This document shows, piece after piece, positions 18,332-26,354 of a DNA stretch of 64,000 bases. The notes under the pieces are model-generated. The model had not been told where the DNA came from. It did not search any database and was given only the letters and a program-made list of their open reading frames with translations. How positions within the stretch are numbered: position 1 is the first letter of the stretch; every line of letters starts with the position of its first letter. Origin of the DNA: CAWBRT01 sp963832785 (GTDB lineage Bacteria; Acidobacteriota; Terriglobia; Terriglobales; Acidobacteriaceae). Made by a program: the position numbers and the translations under genes. The stretch is taken from the NCBI GenBank assembly GCA_963832785.1, contig CAWHVF010000005.1, positions 682,001 to 746,000 of the forward strand. Direction: 5' to 3'.

Positions 18332-18790
18332 ATGACTGAAGGGTTCAAGCGCTGCCGAGATTGCGGCCATTGGAAGCCCCTGGCATTCTTTCCCAGGGAC
18401 CGCAGCCGTCCTGATGGCCGCTGGCACACTTGCCGGACCTGCAACCGTCAGCGCTGGAAAACGCAGGGCAGGTTCCAGGCTGCCCTCAGGAAAGCTGAGC
18501 AGCGAGCACGGCAACAGCGGCAGTCACGGCAGGGCCTCAAGGGACTACACAGCTACCGCCGCAAGCGCTCAGGGCTGGAAGCGCTACCGTCAGAGCTGCG
18601 CTGGCAGGCGCAGCAGCTATACAGCCGCTATCTCAGCAAGCACAGGGGCCAGCTAACCCAGGAGCGCTGCGCCCTGCTGCTAGCCTGTGCCTGTAGCAAC
18701 GTCAAGCGGCTAGGGGACCGTAGCTGGGCACGTCGCCTATGGAGGCTCAAGGGCTATCGCCGGGCTGAGCGTAGGCAGGCCGGAGGCTGA
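18332..18790 (+). CDS. Small Cys4 zinc-finger, Arg-rich protein
   Basis: A 152-aa protein from the ATG at 18332. The N-terminus holds CRDCGHWKP...CRTC (Cys8, 11, 34, 37), a zinc knuckle like those at the start of phage HNH and endonuclease VII-type proteins. The rest is very rich in Arg, Gln and Leu, helical and basic, which fits nucleic-acid binding. I see no HNH catalytic motif after the finger. Specific function unknown. Confidence 0.55.
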   Translation: MTEGFKRCRDCGHWKPLAFFPRDRSRPDGRWHTCRTCNRQRWKTQGRFQAALRKAEQRARQQRQSRQGLKGLHSYRRKRSGLEALPSELRWQAQQLYSRYLSKHRGQLTQERCALLLACACSNVKRLGDRSWARRLWRLKGYRRAERRQAGG

Positions 18791-18866
18791 GTACCTAGCC
18801 GAGATTCGTGCTAGTAGTAAAAGCTAGTCGATAGGCTCCCTGATCTGGAGCCAACGAGAGCCTTCG

Positions 18867-19955
18867 CTAGCGCTTGCCCCTACGCCCTTCTGGAATGCGG
18901 CTCTCTTGCGCGCCGCACAATTGATCCTCCATACATTGCTGATATGCAAGATATCCCGCAGCGACAATTCTCATTATCGTCAGTAAAGCTGTACGTCGGT
19001 TCGTGCTGGCCACTTTGCCAGTCTGAGGCGGCGTAACATGGAAGCCTGTCGGCGGGTTATAATTAATTGCTGCCAAAGTTCTAACTACGCCTAGACCTTC
19101 AGCAGAGCCGTGCAACAGCGTATATAGCTCTCTCAGTGCATTTTGGATACCTGCCACATCTGGGGACAGGGCCGCGGCTCGGGCTAGGTAAAAGACGCCC
19201 GCATCTGTGTTTTGTACCACGTCAGACAACTCGGCTGATGCCTGAAGGATGTATGAACGCGTATCTTCCGGATTCAGTCTGCGGGCTTGTTGCAGTTCGC
19301 GCTTTGCCGTAGCGTAGTCCTTGTGCTTTAAAGCTATCTCGCCCTGGGCCCTTGCGAACGCGACTTCAGACTGTGTCCTGAGCTGGGGCCCCCAGAAGGG
19401 CAATAGAGCGGGCGGCGACGCAGCAATTACGGCCAAGACCTCGCGCCCACAGCGCACTGCCTTAGCCAATTCGTCGATTCTACTTTGGTTGAAGGGATCG
19501 CCGCCTTGGACTTGAGCCTTCGCCATTGAGATTGGCAGTAAGTCTGCTTCGACAGCATACCCAAGGAGCACGATGGACACAATGAGGTCGGGCGAGTTCA
19601 GCAGTTGCTCGGCAGCCTGCAATCCTTCGTTCCACTTCTTTAGATTGTAGGCTGAGGTCACCTTGTAAAAGAGCACCGGGGCTCTATAGTCCGAGATCGG
19701 ATACCGACTCAGAAAGGAGTCGAGGAGTTCGAGCGGTAATTCGAGAGGCGCGGCTGGGTTACTCGTGACGAGACTGGTAATTTGGGCAAAATCGCGCTCC
19801 TCAGATGCTCCGTACTTCCAAGTTCTTGTACCAGCGGAGGCCACAGGCGTCACACACGTTGATTCCTGTCGTGCCGAATCGGTTTGGGCCTCAACCGTAT
19901 CGACTCCAGCGAAGAGGGCCCAACATAGCATCAAGATTGCAGCGATAGTACGCAT
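18867..19955 (-). CDS. Secreted helical-repeat (TPR-like) protein
   Basis: A 362-aa protein from the ATG at 19955, which has AGGAG 6 nt upstream and begins a clear signal peptide ending near VEAQ; a longer frame starts at 20015. After the signal come paired helices of TPR type (for example ALKHKDYATAKRELQQARRL, near the middle). A short hydrophobic stretch and two Cys lie near the C-terminus. Probably periplasmic; function unknown. It is followed in the same direction by nothing obvious and preceded by the small lipoprotein gene. Confidence 0.6.
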   Translation of the reverse strand: MRTIAAILMLCWALFAGVDTVEAQTDSARQESTCVTPVASAGTRTWKYGASEERDFAQITSLVTSNPAAPLELPLELLDSFLSRYPISDYRAPVLFYKVTSAYNLKKWNEGLQAAEQLLNSPDLIVSIVLLGYAVEADLLPISMAKAQVQGGDPFNQSRIDELAKAVRCGREVLAVIAASPPALLPFWGPQLRTQSEVAFARAQGEIALKHKDYATAKRELQQARRLNPEDTRSYILQASAELSDVVQNTDAGVFYLARAAALSPDVAGIQNALRELYTLLHGSAEGLGVVRTLAAINYNPPTGFHVTPPQTGKVASTNRRTALLTIMRIVAAGYLAYQQCMEDQLCGAQESRIPEGRRGKR

Positions 19956-20014
19956 CAGCGCTCCTGAGGGAAATCCGCCAATTAGACGGGGTCGGCTTCC
20001 AGCTCGTAACCCCA

Positions 20015-20434
20015 CTAAAACATGAGCTTATAAGACATTTCTTGATTGTCTCTGCAAGCCCCGGAGCCATGAGCAGAAAAAACGCCCCTAGTGACATACT
20101 CACAGTCGGCCACAAAGCCTTTATCTCCAGAGACCACGGCGGTGCCATATTGGTTGGACCTGCCCGTTTCGACCCCAGACGCCCCTCCTCCATAAACGGC
20201 TGCGTAGATGGTTCCCCAGTTTACTGGGGGATGCACAAAGGTCATGTATTCGCCAGAAATATTCTCTCCAGAAGCCAGTACAGCACTAATTTTGCCTTTG
20301 CCACTGCCCGAGTAGGTGAAAGCAACTGTCGTTACCTCACCCGTGGAGAGGTTGTAAAGCCTTCCCTCCTGCTTGCACGCTATTTCGGCTAGAAGCGCCA
20401 ACAACAGGGCCAGTCCTGTCATCAGTCTTTTCAT
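20015..20434 (-). CDS. Small lipoprotein of unknown function
   Basis: A 139-aa protein with signal peptide and lipobox-like LAEIAC (Cys20), so probably a lipoprotein. The mature part is beta-rich with repeated Gly turns and two further Cys (in ADCEY and GACRD) that may form a disulfide. GGAG lies 8 nt before the ATG. It precedes the secreted TPR-like gene by 59 bp on the same strand, so the two are probably one operon. Confidence 0.6.
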   Translation of the reverse strand: MKRLMTGLALLLALLAEIACKQEGRLYNLSTGEVTTVAFTYSGSGKGKISAVLASGENISGEYMTFVHPPVNWGTIYAAVYGGGASGVETGRSNQYGTAVVSGDKGFVADCEYVTRGVFSAHGSGACRDNQEMSYKLMF

Positions 20435-20566
20435 TTGTCAGCTCCAGTGTTATGCAATGCAACTACTTGCGGAACAATTCACTGGGGAATTTGCTCGGAG
20501 CCTGGTGGACTGGGCCTAACGAAAGGGGATTACTGTTTCCACCAATGTCTATCATAGCCCATCGCG

Positions 20567-20812
20567 TTGCTGATAGCCTACGGGCATTATTGCGGGGTGC
20601 CTAACGATGTTCGAGCCCGATTCGGCAATAAGCTCCGCACCCTCCGCAGGAAGCGGGGCTGGACTCAACTGGAGTTGGCCGAACATTTGGGCCTGGACCG
20701 TTCCTACCTGGCCGAAATTGAAGAGGGGAAGCGCAACCCTGCGCTGATGAATCTGGAGGTCATAGCCGAAGGCTTCGGGCTGACGCTCTCGCAGCTATTC
20801 TCCCGCGTTTGA
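20567..20812 (+). CDS. XRE-type helix-turn-helix regulator
   Basis: An 81-aa (or shorter) DNA-binding protein, nearly all a lambda-repressor-like HTH: FGNKLRTLRRKRGWTQLELA, then a recognition helix in LDRSYLAEIEEGKRNP. The start is uncertain: TTG at 20567, or GTG at 20597 giving MPNDVRARFG. Neither has a good ribosome site. It is the only classical repressor in the element, so it may control its genes. Confidence 0.75.
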   Translation: MLIAYGHYCGVPNDVRARFGNKLRTLRRKRGWTQLELAEHLGLDRSYLAEIEEGKRNPALMNLEVIAEGFGLTLSQLFSRV

Positions 20813-21152
20813 TCTGGAATTGCTACTGCTGAAAGAGTGGACTCTAGCGACTCCCAAAGCTCCTGGCCTGTAGCGGTAGCGGCTTAGTTCTGAAATTGAG
20901 GACGCTTCGGTTCGCGGCTGACGCCGAGCTTAGTGGTGCTCCAACTAATCTCGCCCCGCTGACGCGCGCTGCTTGCCCCCTCTGCGCACCGGGCGGCGTC
21001 CAATTTACTCAGCCGGGGGCCGCTTCTGGACAGGATAGAGACACCTGGGCTTGTAGAGAACCGCCTGTCACCGGCCCGGAGCGGCCAGAACCGGGTGCCC
21101 GGATTTCAACACAGTTCTCGCATCCCTGGATCGAGCGGATGCCTCTATCCTG
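20813..21152. other. Gene-free stretch
   Basis: Between the XRE gene and the IS200 copy I see no supported gene. A 100-aa frame (20896-21198) runs into the IS and has no ribosome site or recognisable domain. Confidence 0.5.
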
Positions 21153-21777
21153 TCTTAACGACCACCGGCTTAAAGCCGGTGGGTTATATTGCGACTGAAA
21201 GTCGCAGGTTGCGGCTGGAAGCCGCCTGAAGCGCTCCCGGCTGCAAGCCGGCTTAAGGCTCGGCGGGCGCGGTAATCTTGAACGCCTCCGCGTCTTCGTC
21301 CCACCTCTGATTTTCGATGTACTCCATGATCATCTTCTCGTCCACCGCGCCCACCGTCGCGCAGAAATACCCCCGCGCCCACAGGTGCTGCCCCCAGTAC
21401 CGTTTGCGCAGGTGCGGAAAATCTTCCTGCAACCGCCGCGACGACTTCCCTTTCACGTACTGCACCAGCTTGGCCGGCGACAGCAGTGGCGGGGCAGATA
21501 CCAGCATATGCACGTGGTCCGGCGACACCGCGCCACGGATGATCGTCACTTCTCGCGCCTGGCAGATCTGCCGGATCACATCGCGGGCACGCTCCGCCAC
21601 TTCCCCGCACAGCACTTTGTACCGATACTTCGTAATCCAGATCAGGTGATACTTGATGTCCCAAATCGCGTGCCCGCTGGTTCTATATTCAGTCATCGTC
21701 CGCCTCGCGCCATTGTAGCGGGAGGCTAAAGCTTACCGCCTTAAGGCGGTGGGATTAAACCTGGCGATTGAACTAAA
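21153..21777 (-). mobile_element. IS200-type insertion sequence, copy 2
   Basis: 625 bp, the same as 7945-8569 except for one base seen (C here, T there, in the codon before the HUH motif). Left flank TCCTG and right flank AGCGGCC differ from copy 1, which fixes the ends. It lies inside the tRNA-Ala element, whereas copy 1 lies in the chromosome, so movement was recent on the scale of the element. Confidence 0.92.
21253..21696 (-). CDS. tnpA: IS200/IS605-family Y1 transposase, copy 2
   Basis: 147 aa, the same as the product at 8045-8488 apart from Asp60 in place of Asn60. The HUH motif (61-63) and Tyr126 are intact. Intact frames in both copies suggest both may still be active. Confidence 0.93.
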   Translation of the reverse strand: MTEYRTSGHAIWDIKYHLIWITKYRYKVLCGEVAERARDVIRQICQAREVTIIRGAVSPDHVHMLVSAPPLLSPAKLVQYVKGKSSRRLQEDFPHLRKRYWGQHLWARGYFCATVGAVDEKMIMEYIENQRWDEDAEAFKITAPAEP

Positions 21778-21945
21778 AGCGGCCCGAGGGGCGGTGTCAA
21801 CCGCCCCGAGCTGACGCCAGGGCCGCACGCTCACTTCTACCCCGCTTCCCTTACACACGAGCCGTACCTGCGCCCCACGGTTTAATTCACGAAGTGTCTC
21901 CCCCTCACGAGTGGAGGGAGGGAGGATACAGTTCGTGAATTTCAA
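21733..21945 (-). CDS. Small protein cut short by the IS200 copy
   Basis: A 70-aa frame that starts with a TTG overlapping the TGA of the ATPase gene (TTGA), so translation is probably coupled. The first 56 codons come from the element. The last 14 residues are encoded by the right end of the IS (from 21777 down). The original C-terminus is lost, or moved to the far side of the IS. Not recognised. Confidence 0.45.
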   Translation of the reverse strand: MKFTNCILPPSTREGETLRELNRGAQVRLVCKGSGVEVSVRPWRQLGAVDTAPRAAFSSIARFNPTALRR

Positions 21946-23090
21946 AGGATTGCCGCTTGCTGCAGGAGATCGCGGGCGTAACCCGAAAGCGCGTATTGCG
22001 AAAGCGTATCCTTGGCTAACAATCCGAGCGCTTCCAGATCACCCAAAGCATAAGACAGCGTGCTACTGACTAACCCACTGGCCTCCGGTCGTGCCCCGCG
22101 TATCAGGGCATCCAGTGCCCTGCGCCGTTGTGCGGGGATGCAGTCGAACCCTACGCGCTGCACCAGCCGGTAATCGTCCTCCTCCACCGCCGCCCGCTCC
22201 ATAACCAGCGCTGAGCCTTTGGCGAGCTGCGCGAGTTGCTGGGCTAGCCGGGTTGCTGCTTCCGGCTCAGGCACGTACTCGATCTCCTTGCTGTGTCCAT
22301 CCCTGGGTATGTGTGTCCTGCCCCTGACAGCAATCTCGGCAAGGGCGGCAATTTTCTGCTGCATTGCAGGCGAGAGTTCTGGGGATTGCCTGCTCAACCC
22401 CGTCATGAGCGCATGGACAGCCGCCTTCAGGTCTTCCGCCCGAGCCGTGCAGTTTTGATTCATGGCCATCAGCGCTGCCTCTGTACCGCCGGGCCTGCCC
22501 CATCTGGTCATCACGAATCGCTCCCCCAACGTCTGAAAAACGGAATAATGGCGGTCAACTGCGTCTGTAGTCGCGACAGCGAATGTGATGCGCCCCTTCC
22601 ATTCGTGTGCCTTGCGATCATCGTCTGTGCCGTATTCCTTCCGAAGATGACCGTCGTAGATGCGGCGCATATCAGCTAGCACAGACCCTCTGTGGGTTCG
22701 GTTCATGGAAAGAACCGTGCTGAAATCTGGGTACGCGATGATTCCACTTGGGCCAATGCGATGCAGCAGACTGGAGCTGTTGCCCGTTGCCGGACGCTGC
22801 CCATCCTTGATTTGCCCACTCAGAAACGTATTGAGCGTCACCCGGTCAATCAGGTGGACGCATGGCAAGCCATCGAGCGCCTGTAGCAGGTCCGTTTTCA
22901 TGGAACCTGGGGGAGCTACCAGCATGGGCCACACTGGTTGGCCGGGTAGATTGTGCGCGGCTAGTGCCGCATACAGACCGTGGGCGGCCTGTAGGTCTGG
23001 CTGGTAATAGTACCGCCCCAGTACATCCTCAACTCTTGCCCAGTTCGACACCCTGCGCTCTGTGGGGCAAGATGCGACAGCCGGATTCAC
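21942..23090 (-). CDS. P-loop ATPase-like protein of the element
   Basis: A 382-aa protein with VAPPGSMKT at residues 58-66. This looks like a Walker A loop in which the usual Gly before Lys is Met. A possible Walker B region follows (IIAYPDFSTVL). The protein resembles AAA-type ATPases of mobile elements that act in replication or partition, but I cannot name a family. A C-terminal helical region (about 300-380) could be winged-helix-like. It is the third gene of a coupled set: its ATG overlaps the stop of the excisionase-like gene. Confidence 0.55.
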   Translation of the reverse strand: MNPAVASCPTERRVSNWARVEDVLGRYYYQPDLQAAHGLYAALAAHNLPGQPVWPMLVAPPGSMKTDLLQALDGLPCVHLIDRVTLNTFLSGQIKDGQRPATGNSSSLLHRIGPSGIIAYPDFSTVLSMNRTHRGSVLADMRRIYDGHLRKEYGTDDDRKAHEWKGRITFAVATTDAVDRHYSVFQTLGERFVMTRWGRPGGTEAALMAMNQNCTARAEDLKAAVHALMTGLSRQSPELSPAMQQKIAALAEIAVRGRTHIPRDGHSKEIEYVPEPEAATRLAQQLAQLAKGSALVMERAAVEEDDYRLVQRVGFDCIPAQRRRALDALIRGARPEASGLVSSTLSYALGDLEALGLLAKDTLSQYALSGYARDLLQQAAIL

Positions 23091-23281
23091 TTTGCCTCCG
23101 CAAGAAACCTTGCCAGTTCATCAGGGTGGAAAAGCAACCGGCGGCAGATTCGCACCGGACGCAGTTTCCCCCGGCGCACAAGTGCCCGGACAGTATGCGG
23201 TGAAATAGATAGCAGCCTTGACACTGCCAGGAGTGGAAGGAGCTGCCGCAATTCTGGCTGCGGAGCAATTCCCGGCATCAC
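23087..23281 (-). CDS. Excisionase-like HTH protein 2
   Basis: A 64-aa protein with a MerR/excisionase-type winged helix: SRLLSISPHTVRALVRRGKL, then a beta-turn and HPDELARFLAE. Such proteins bend DNA at att sites or act as small regulators. Its start overlaps the stop of the upstream HTH gene and its stop overlaps the start of the ATPase gene, both by 4 bases. Confidence 0.7.
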   Translation of the reverse strand: MMPGIAPQPELRQLLPLLAVSRLLSISPHTVRALVRRGKLRPVRICRRLLFHPDELARFLAEAK

Positions 23282-23463
23282 TCACCCCGCTGTTTGAGCC
23301 GCGCCCTGACTGCATCCGCAGGGATGCGCCACTGGCGACCTACCTTTTCCGCCGCGAGGCGACCTTCATATATAAGGTCGTAGATGTATTTCCGCGTGAC
23401 CCCGCGCTGTTGCGCGGCTTCCCGCACGCTGATCGTTTTCTCGGCCATGAGCAGAGCCTCCAT
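23278..23463 (-). CDS. Excisionase-like HTH protein 1
   Basis: A 61-aa protein from the ATG at 23463, with AGAGGT 5 nt upstream; frames starting at 23505 lack a site. ISVREAAQQRGVTRKYIYDL followed by RQWRIPADAVRARL is the usual excisionase (HTH_17) pattern. It is the first gene of the leftward operon and overlaps the next gene by 4 bases. Confidence 0.75.
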   Translation of the reverse strand: MEALLMAEKTISVREAAQQRGVTRKYIYDLIYEGRLAAEKVGRQWRIPADAVRARLKQRGE

Positions 23464-23472
23464 TTTTACCTC

Positions 23473-23501
23473 TTGATTGTTGTTTTTTGTGGTGATAGAA
23501 T
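23473..23501 (+). promoter_or_regulatory. Sigma-70-type promoter for the integrase unit
   Basis: TTGATT at 23473-23478, a 17-bp spacer and TAGAAT at 23496-23501. The predicted start is near 23508, 28 bp before the ATG at 23536. It lies in the leader of the divergent excisionase operon, so proteins bound here could switch between the two directions. Confidence 0.6.
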
Positions 23502-23535
23502 GCAAGCTGAATATGTAATCTAGCAGTAATCGAGC

Positions 23536-24240
23536 ATGACGTTGAACCGAGAAAATCTAGCAAGCCGAAAGCTACAGCTCAGCGCGATCTCGGAATTCGC
23601 CAACATGGAGGACAGTCCCGAACGTTGGCAAGCCTTTCAGAAACGCTGGCCAACGCTTCTCCCGCCGGGGTTATTTGAAGATTCGTCGAACGAACTCCAG
23701 CAAAACGCCGAGTGGGCAAAAACGCCTGTGGTTTCTGACGGGCCTCCCACAAGTTATCGGCTCGGCACGGACCACATCGGGGTCGGGCAGTTCAAGCCCG
23801 CTGAGGATGGCAAGTGGGTGGAGTACCGGCAACCCAAGGTGTTACATCTTCGTGATCTGATCCGTGAAGCATGGGGAGGGGGGACACGGGCGAATGAGAG
23901 CATGGAGGAACTGCTCGGGCGGCGCAGTCCCTCGGGTGAAATGCTTGATGTTTGGTCGCCAACTGTTTCCGCCGACTGGCGGCGCGGTTTACTTCGGTTC
24001 CTGCCCAGTAACCCCTTTGAGACCGCTTGCTACGCACTGCTTCAGAACTCCAGGCTTGCGAAAGTATGCGCAAACCCGGATTGTCCAGCGCCTTACTTCA
24101 TCGCAAGGCGTGCGACCCAGCGCTACTGTTCGCCCGACTGCCTGAAGCCTTTTCAGAAGCAATCGAAGCTGGATTGGTGGAACCGCAAGGGCAAACTACG
24201 CCGGGCCAAGGCCGCAGCCAAGGATGATAAACGGAGGTAA
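23536..24240 (+). CDS. CGNR-like zinc-finger protein next to integrase
   Basis: A 234-aa protein. The N-terminal 170 residues are not recognised. The C-terminus holds a Cys4 zinc site (C178, C183, C198, C202) in a context like CGNR fingers (CANPDC...RYCSPDC), followed by a basic helix rich in Lys and Arg. It probably binds DNA. Its stop lies 2 bp before the integrase ATG, so the two are one unit under the promoter at 23473. Confidence 0.6.
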   Translation: MTLNRENLASRKLQLSAISEFANMEDSPERWQAFQKRWPTLLPPGLFEDSSNELQQNAEWAKTPVVSDGPPTSYRLGTDHIGVGQFKPAEDGKWVEYRQPKVLHLRDLIREAWGGGTRANESMEELLGRRSPSGEMLDVWSPTVSADWRRGLLRFLPSNPFETACYALLQNSRLAKVCANPDCPAPYFIARRATQRYCSPDCLKPFQKQSKLDWWNRKGKLRRAKAAAKDDKRR

Positions 24241-24242
24241 GA

Positions 24243-25532
24243 ATGTCCCTCAAAAAACGCGGTAAAACGTGGCACACGGACTTTTTCGTTGACGGCCAGC
24301 GTTACCGCCAATCGCTTGAAACGAGCGACTGGCGCGAAGCCCAGAATAAAGAGAAGGAACTGATTGCAGCGGCCAAAGCGGGCAAAATCGCCAGCAAGAG
24401 GCAGCCAATTGCTAGAATGCCCTTCTCTGAGGCAGCAGAGCGGTTCCTGGCGGATCGCCTGCCTCGTCTGGCCCCGATGAGTGTGCGGACGGAGAAGGAG
24501 CGCTCAAGAGTCGTTAACGGGGTTCTCGGCAGCACGCCCGTTTCGCGGATTACCCCCGCCGATGTTCTTGCTTATATCCGCCAGCGCAAGGAAAAGGGGA
24601 TTTCTAACGCGACGGTCAACCGGGAACTGGACATTATCAGGGGCGTGCTCAAGAAAGCGAAGCGATGGCACATCTTTGCCGATGACATACGCCCGCTCCC
24701 CGTCAGGCAGCAGATAGGGCGGGCACTGCTGCACGAGGAAAAGGTTCGGCTGCTTCGCATTGCGGCCAGCAATCGGGATTGGCAGGCTGCCTATTTTGCT
24801 GCTGTCCTGGCGCTGAACACTACCGCACGCGGCTGCGAACTGAAAGGCTTGCGCTGGCGAGATGTCGATTTTCTGAACCGCACCATTACCGTCAGGCGCA
24901 GCAAGACGGAAGCGGGCGAGCGCGTCATTCCGCTGAACGCAGACGCTGTACAGGTAATGATGGCCCTTCGCAATCGGTCACAGAAAGTCGGCGGGGCTGC
25001 GCTGGATCACTTCGTTTTCTTCGCCTGCGAGCACGGGCATGTTGACCCCACTAAAGCGCAGAAAGGCTGGCGGACAGCATGGCGCAATCTGACGCGAGTA
25101 ATTCACTGCCCCGCTTGCGGCAAACTTCAGAGTCCCGCCGAAACCTGCCGGAATGAGGAATGCAAGGCCGACCTCCGCGAGGTCAAGAGCACGACGGCGG
25201 GGCTGCGGTTCCATGATCTCCGGCATCATGCCATCACGGAACTAGCAGAGTCTCAGGCGAGCGATTCCACGGTTATGAGCATTGCTGGCCACGTTTCGGC
25301 AAAGATGCTGGCCCATTACTCCCACGTGCGGCTTCAGGCAAAGCGCACGGCCTTGGACGCTCTATCCACCGGAAGGCTTATGGGCATTGAAACGGGGGGT
25401 TACGACACAAACCACGACACAAAACCGGGCGAGTCGGAAAGTGTACCGCTGGAACTGATTGAAAACATGGTGGAGCTAGTCGGGCTCGAACCGACGACCT
25501 CCTCGTTGCGAACGAGGCGCTCTCCCAGCTGA
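24243..25532 (+). CDS. int: Tyrosine recombinase (integrase)
   Basis: A 429-aa phage-type integrase that inserts and removes the element at tRNA-Ala. N-terminal arm-binding part about 1-60, core-binding helical part about 60-150, catalytic part about 160-375. Catalytic residues seen: R196 (TTARGCE), K221, H324/R327 (HDLRH), H350 (AGH) and Y359 (HYSH). Unusual is a Cys4 insertion (C289, C292, C302, C307) just before the HxxR motif, probably a zinc ribbon. The last 21 residues (from about 409) are encoded by the antisense strand of the tRNA gene. Confidence 0.95.
   Translation: MSLKKRGKTWHTDFFVDGQRYRQSLETSDWREAQNKEKELIAAAKAGKIASKRQPIARMPFSEAAERFLADRLPRLAPMSVRTEKERSRVVNGVLGSTPVSRITPADVLAYIRQRKEKGISNATVNRELDIIRGVLKKAKRWHIFADDIRPLPVRQQIGRALLHEEKVRLLRIAASNRDWQAAYFAAVLALNTTARGCELKGLRWRDVDFLNRTITVRRSKTEAGERVIPLNADAVQVMMALRNRSQKVGGAALDHFVFFACEHGHVDPTKAQKGWRTAWRNLTRVIHCPACGKLQSPAETCRNEECKADLREVKSTTAGLRFHDLRHHAITELAESQASDSTVMSIAGHVSAKMLAHYSHVRLQAKRTALDALSTGRLMGIETGGYDTNHDTKPGESESVPLELIENMVELVGLEPTTSSLRTRRSPS
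25468..25513. repeat. Right attachment site (attR)
   Basis: 46 bp identical to 17329-17374, covering the tRNA-Ala gene from anticodon loop to CCA, the usual crossover zone for tyrosine integrases. Confidence 0.92.
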
Positions 25533-25543
25533 GCTATAGCCCC
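25468..25543 (-). tRNA. tRNA-Ala (CGC), integration target
   Basis: 76 nt with encoded CCA. The acceptor stem GGGGCTA/TAGCTCC contains the G3-U70 pair that marks alanine tRNAs. The anticodon stem CCTCG/CGAGG holds the loop TTCGCAA, anticodon CGC. The gene remains whole after integration because the 46-bp att copy rebuilds its 3' part. It overlaps the end of the integrase gene on the other strand. Confidence 0.95.
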
Positions 25544-25694
25544 ATTTCCAGGCGGGATTCTGCCACGAGGCACGCCAAACGCGCCTCCATTTTGTTATCT
25601 TATCAGCCAGCCGCTCCGGTGGCAAAGAACAACTGGCCGGAGGCAAGTGCGTCAGATCACATCGGGGCGCGCCTCTCACGTTTATAATTAGGCT

Positions 25695-26327
25695 GTGGAT
25701 TCTATTAAGAAGATTGCCGAAGCCGACTTTCCCTCGCGTTGGGGACACTTTCGGATCTTCGGCTTTGAAGGCTATTTCACCAACTCCGCCGCCTATGGGA
25801 GCGATAACCCGGTCGACGTCGACCGGCGCAAGGAAAGCGCGGTGGCGCTGGTCATGGGCGACATCCATTCGCAGCCGCCACTGGTGCGCATTCACTCGCA
25901 GTGCCTGACCGGTGACGTCTTTGGGTCATTTCGCTGCGACTGCCGCGCGCAGCTCGAACTGGCCTTCGAGCGCATCTCCGAACAGGGCCGCGGAATCATC
26001 ATCTACGAAGACCAGGAGGGCCGCGGCATCGGTCTCATGGCCAAGCTGCAGGCCTACGAGTTGCAAGACGGCGGGCTGGATACGGTGCAGGCCAATCTGA
26101 AGCTGGGCTTCAAGCCGGACTGCCGCGAATACAAGCTGCCGGCCGCCATCCTCAACGCCCTGGGCGTCAAGCACGTGCTGCTGATGTCCAACAACCCGGA
26201 GAAGATCGCCGCCCTGGAGCAGGCCGGAATCACTGTGGAACGGGTTTCCGCCGAGGTCGATCCCACTCCCGAGTCAGAAAAATACCTGCGCACCAAGCGC
26301 GAAAAAATGGGTCACCTGTTTACGTAG
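25695..26327 (+). CDS. ribA: GTP cyclohydrolase II
   Basis: A 210-aa stand-alone RibA starting at a GTG. It opens GTP for riboflavin synthesis. The zinc Cys set is in CLTGDVFGSFRCDC, and the GTP/catalytic segment is YEDQEGRGIGL. Length fits the single-domain form (about 200 aa); the DHBP synthase (RibB) half of fused RibBA is absent. It lies just outside the element, on the chromosomal side of tRNA-Ala. Confidence 0.95.
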   Translation: MDSIKKIAEADFPSRWGHFRIFGFEGYFTNSAAYGSDNPVDVDRRKESAVALVMGDIHSQPPLVRIHSQCLTGDVFGSFRCDCRAQLELAFERISEQGRGIIIYEDQEGRGIGLMAKLQAYELQDGGLDTVQANLKLGFKPDCREYKLPAAILNALGVKHVLLMSNNPEKIAALEQAGITVERVSAEVDPTPESEKYLRTKREKMGHLFT

Positions 26328-26354
26328 CTCATCCTCATCCGACATGGTTAAGGC

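Larger units (their letters stand above)
17329..25513. mobile_element. 8.1-kb integrative element in tRNA-Ala
   Basis: The element is bounded by 46-bp direct repeats; the right one lies in an intact tRNA-Ala gene. A tyrosine integrase runs into the right att site. Cargo from left to right: two Zn-binding proteins, a secreted helical-repeat protein, a small lipoprotein, an XRE regulator, an IS200 copy, a coupled operon (two excisionase-like proteins, ATPase, small protein), then a CGNR-like protein and integrase. There are no capsid, tail or conjugation genes, so it is either a small satellite-type island or a reduced one. Confidence 0.88.

Noticed and set aside
17763..18335. A 190-aa plus-strand frame over the zinc-ribbon gene
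   Set aside because: The minus-strand product has four ordered Cys motifs and a terminator; the plus-strand one has neither.
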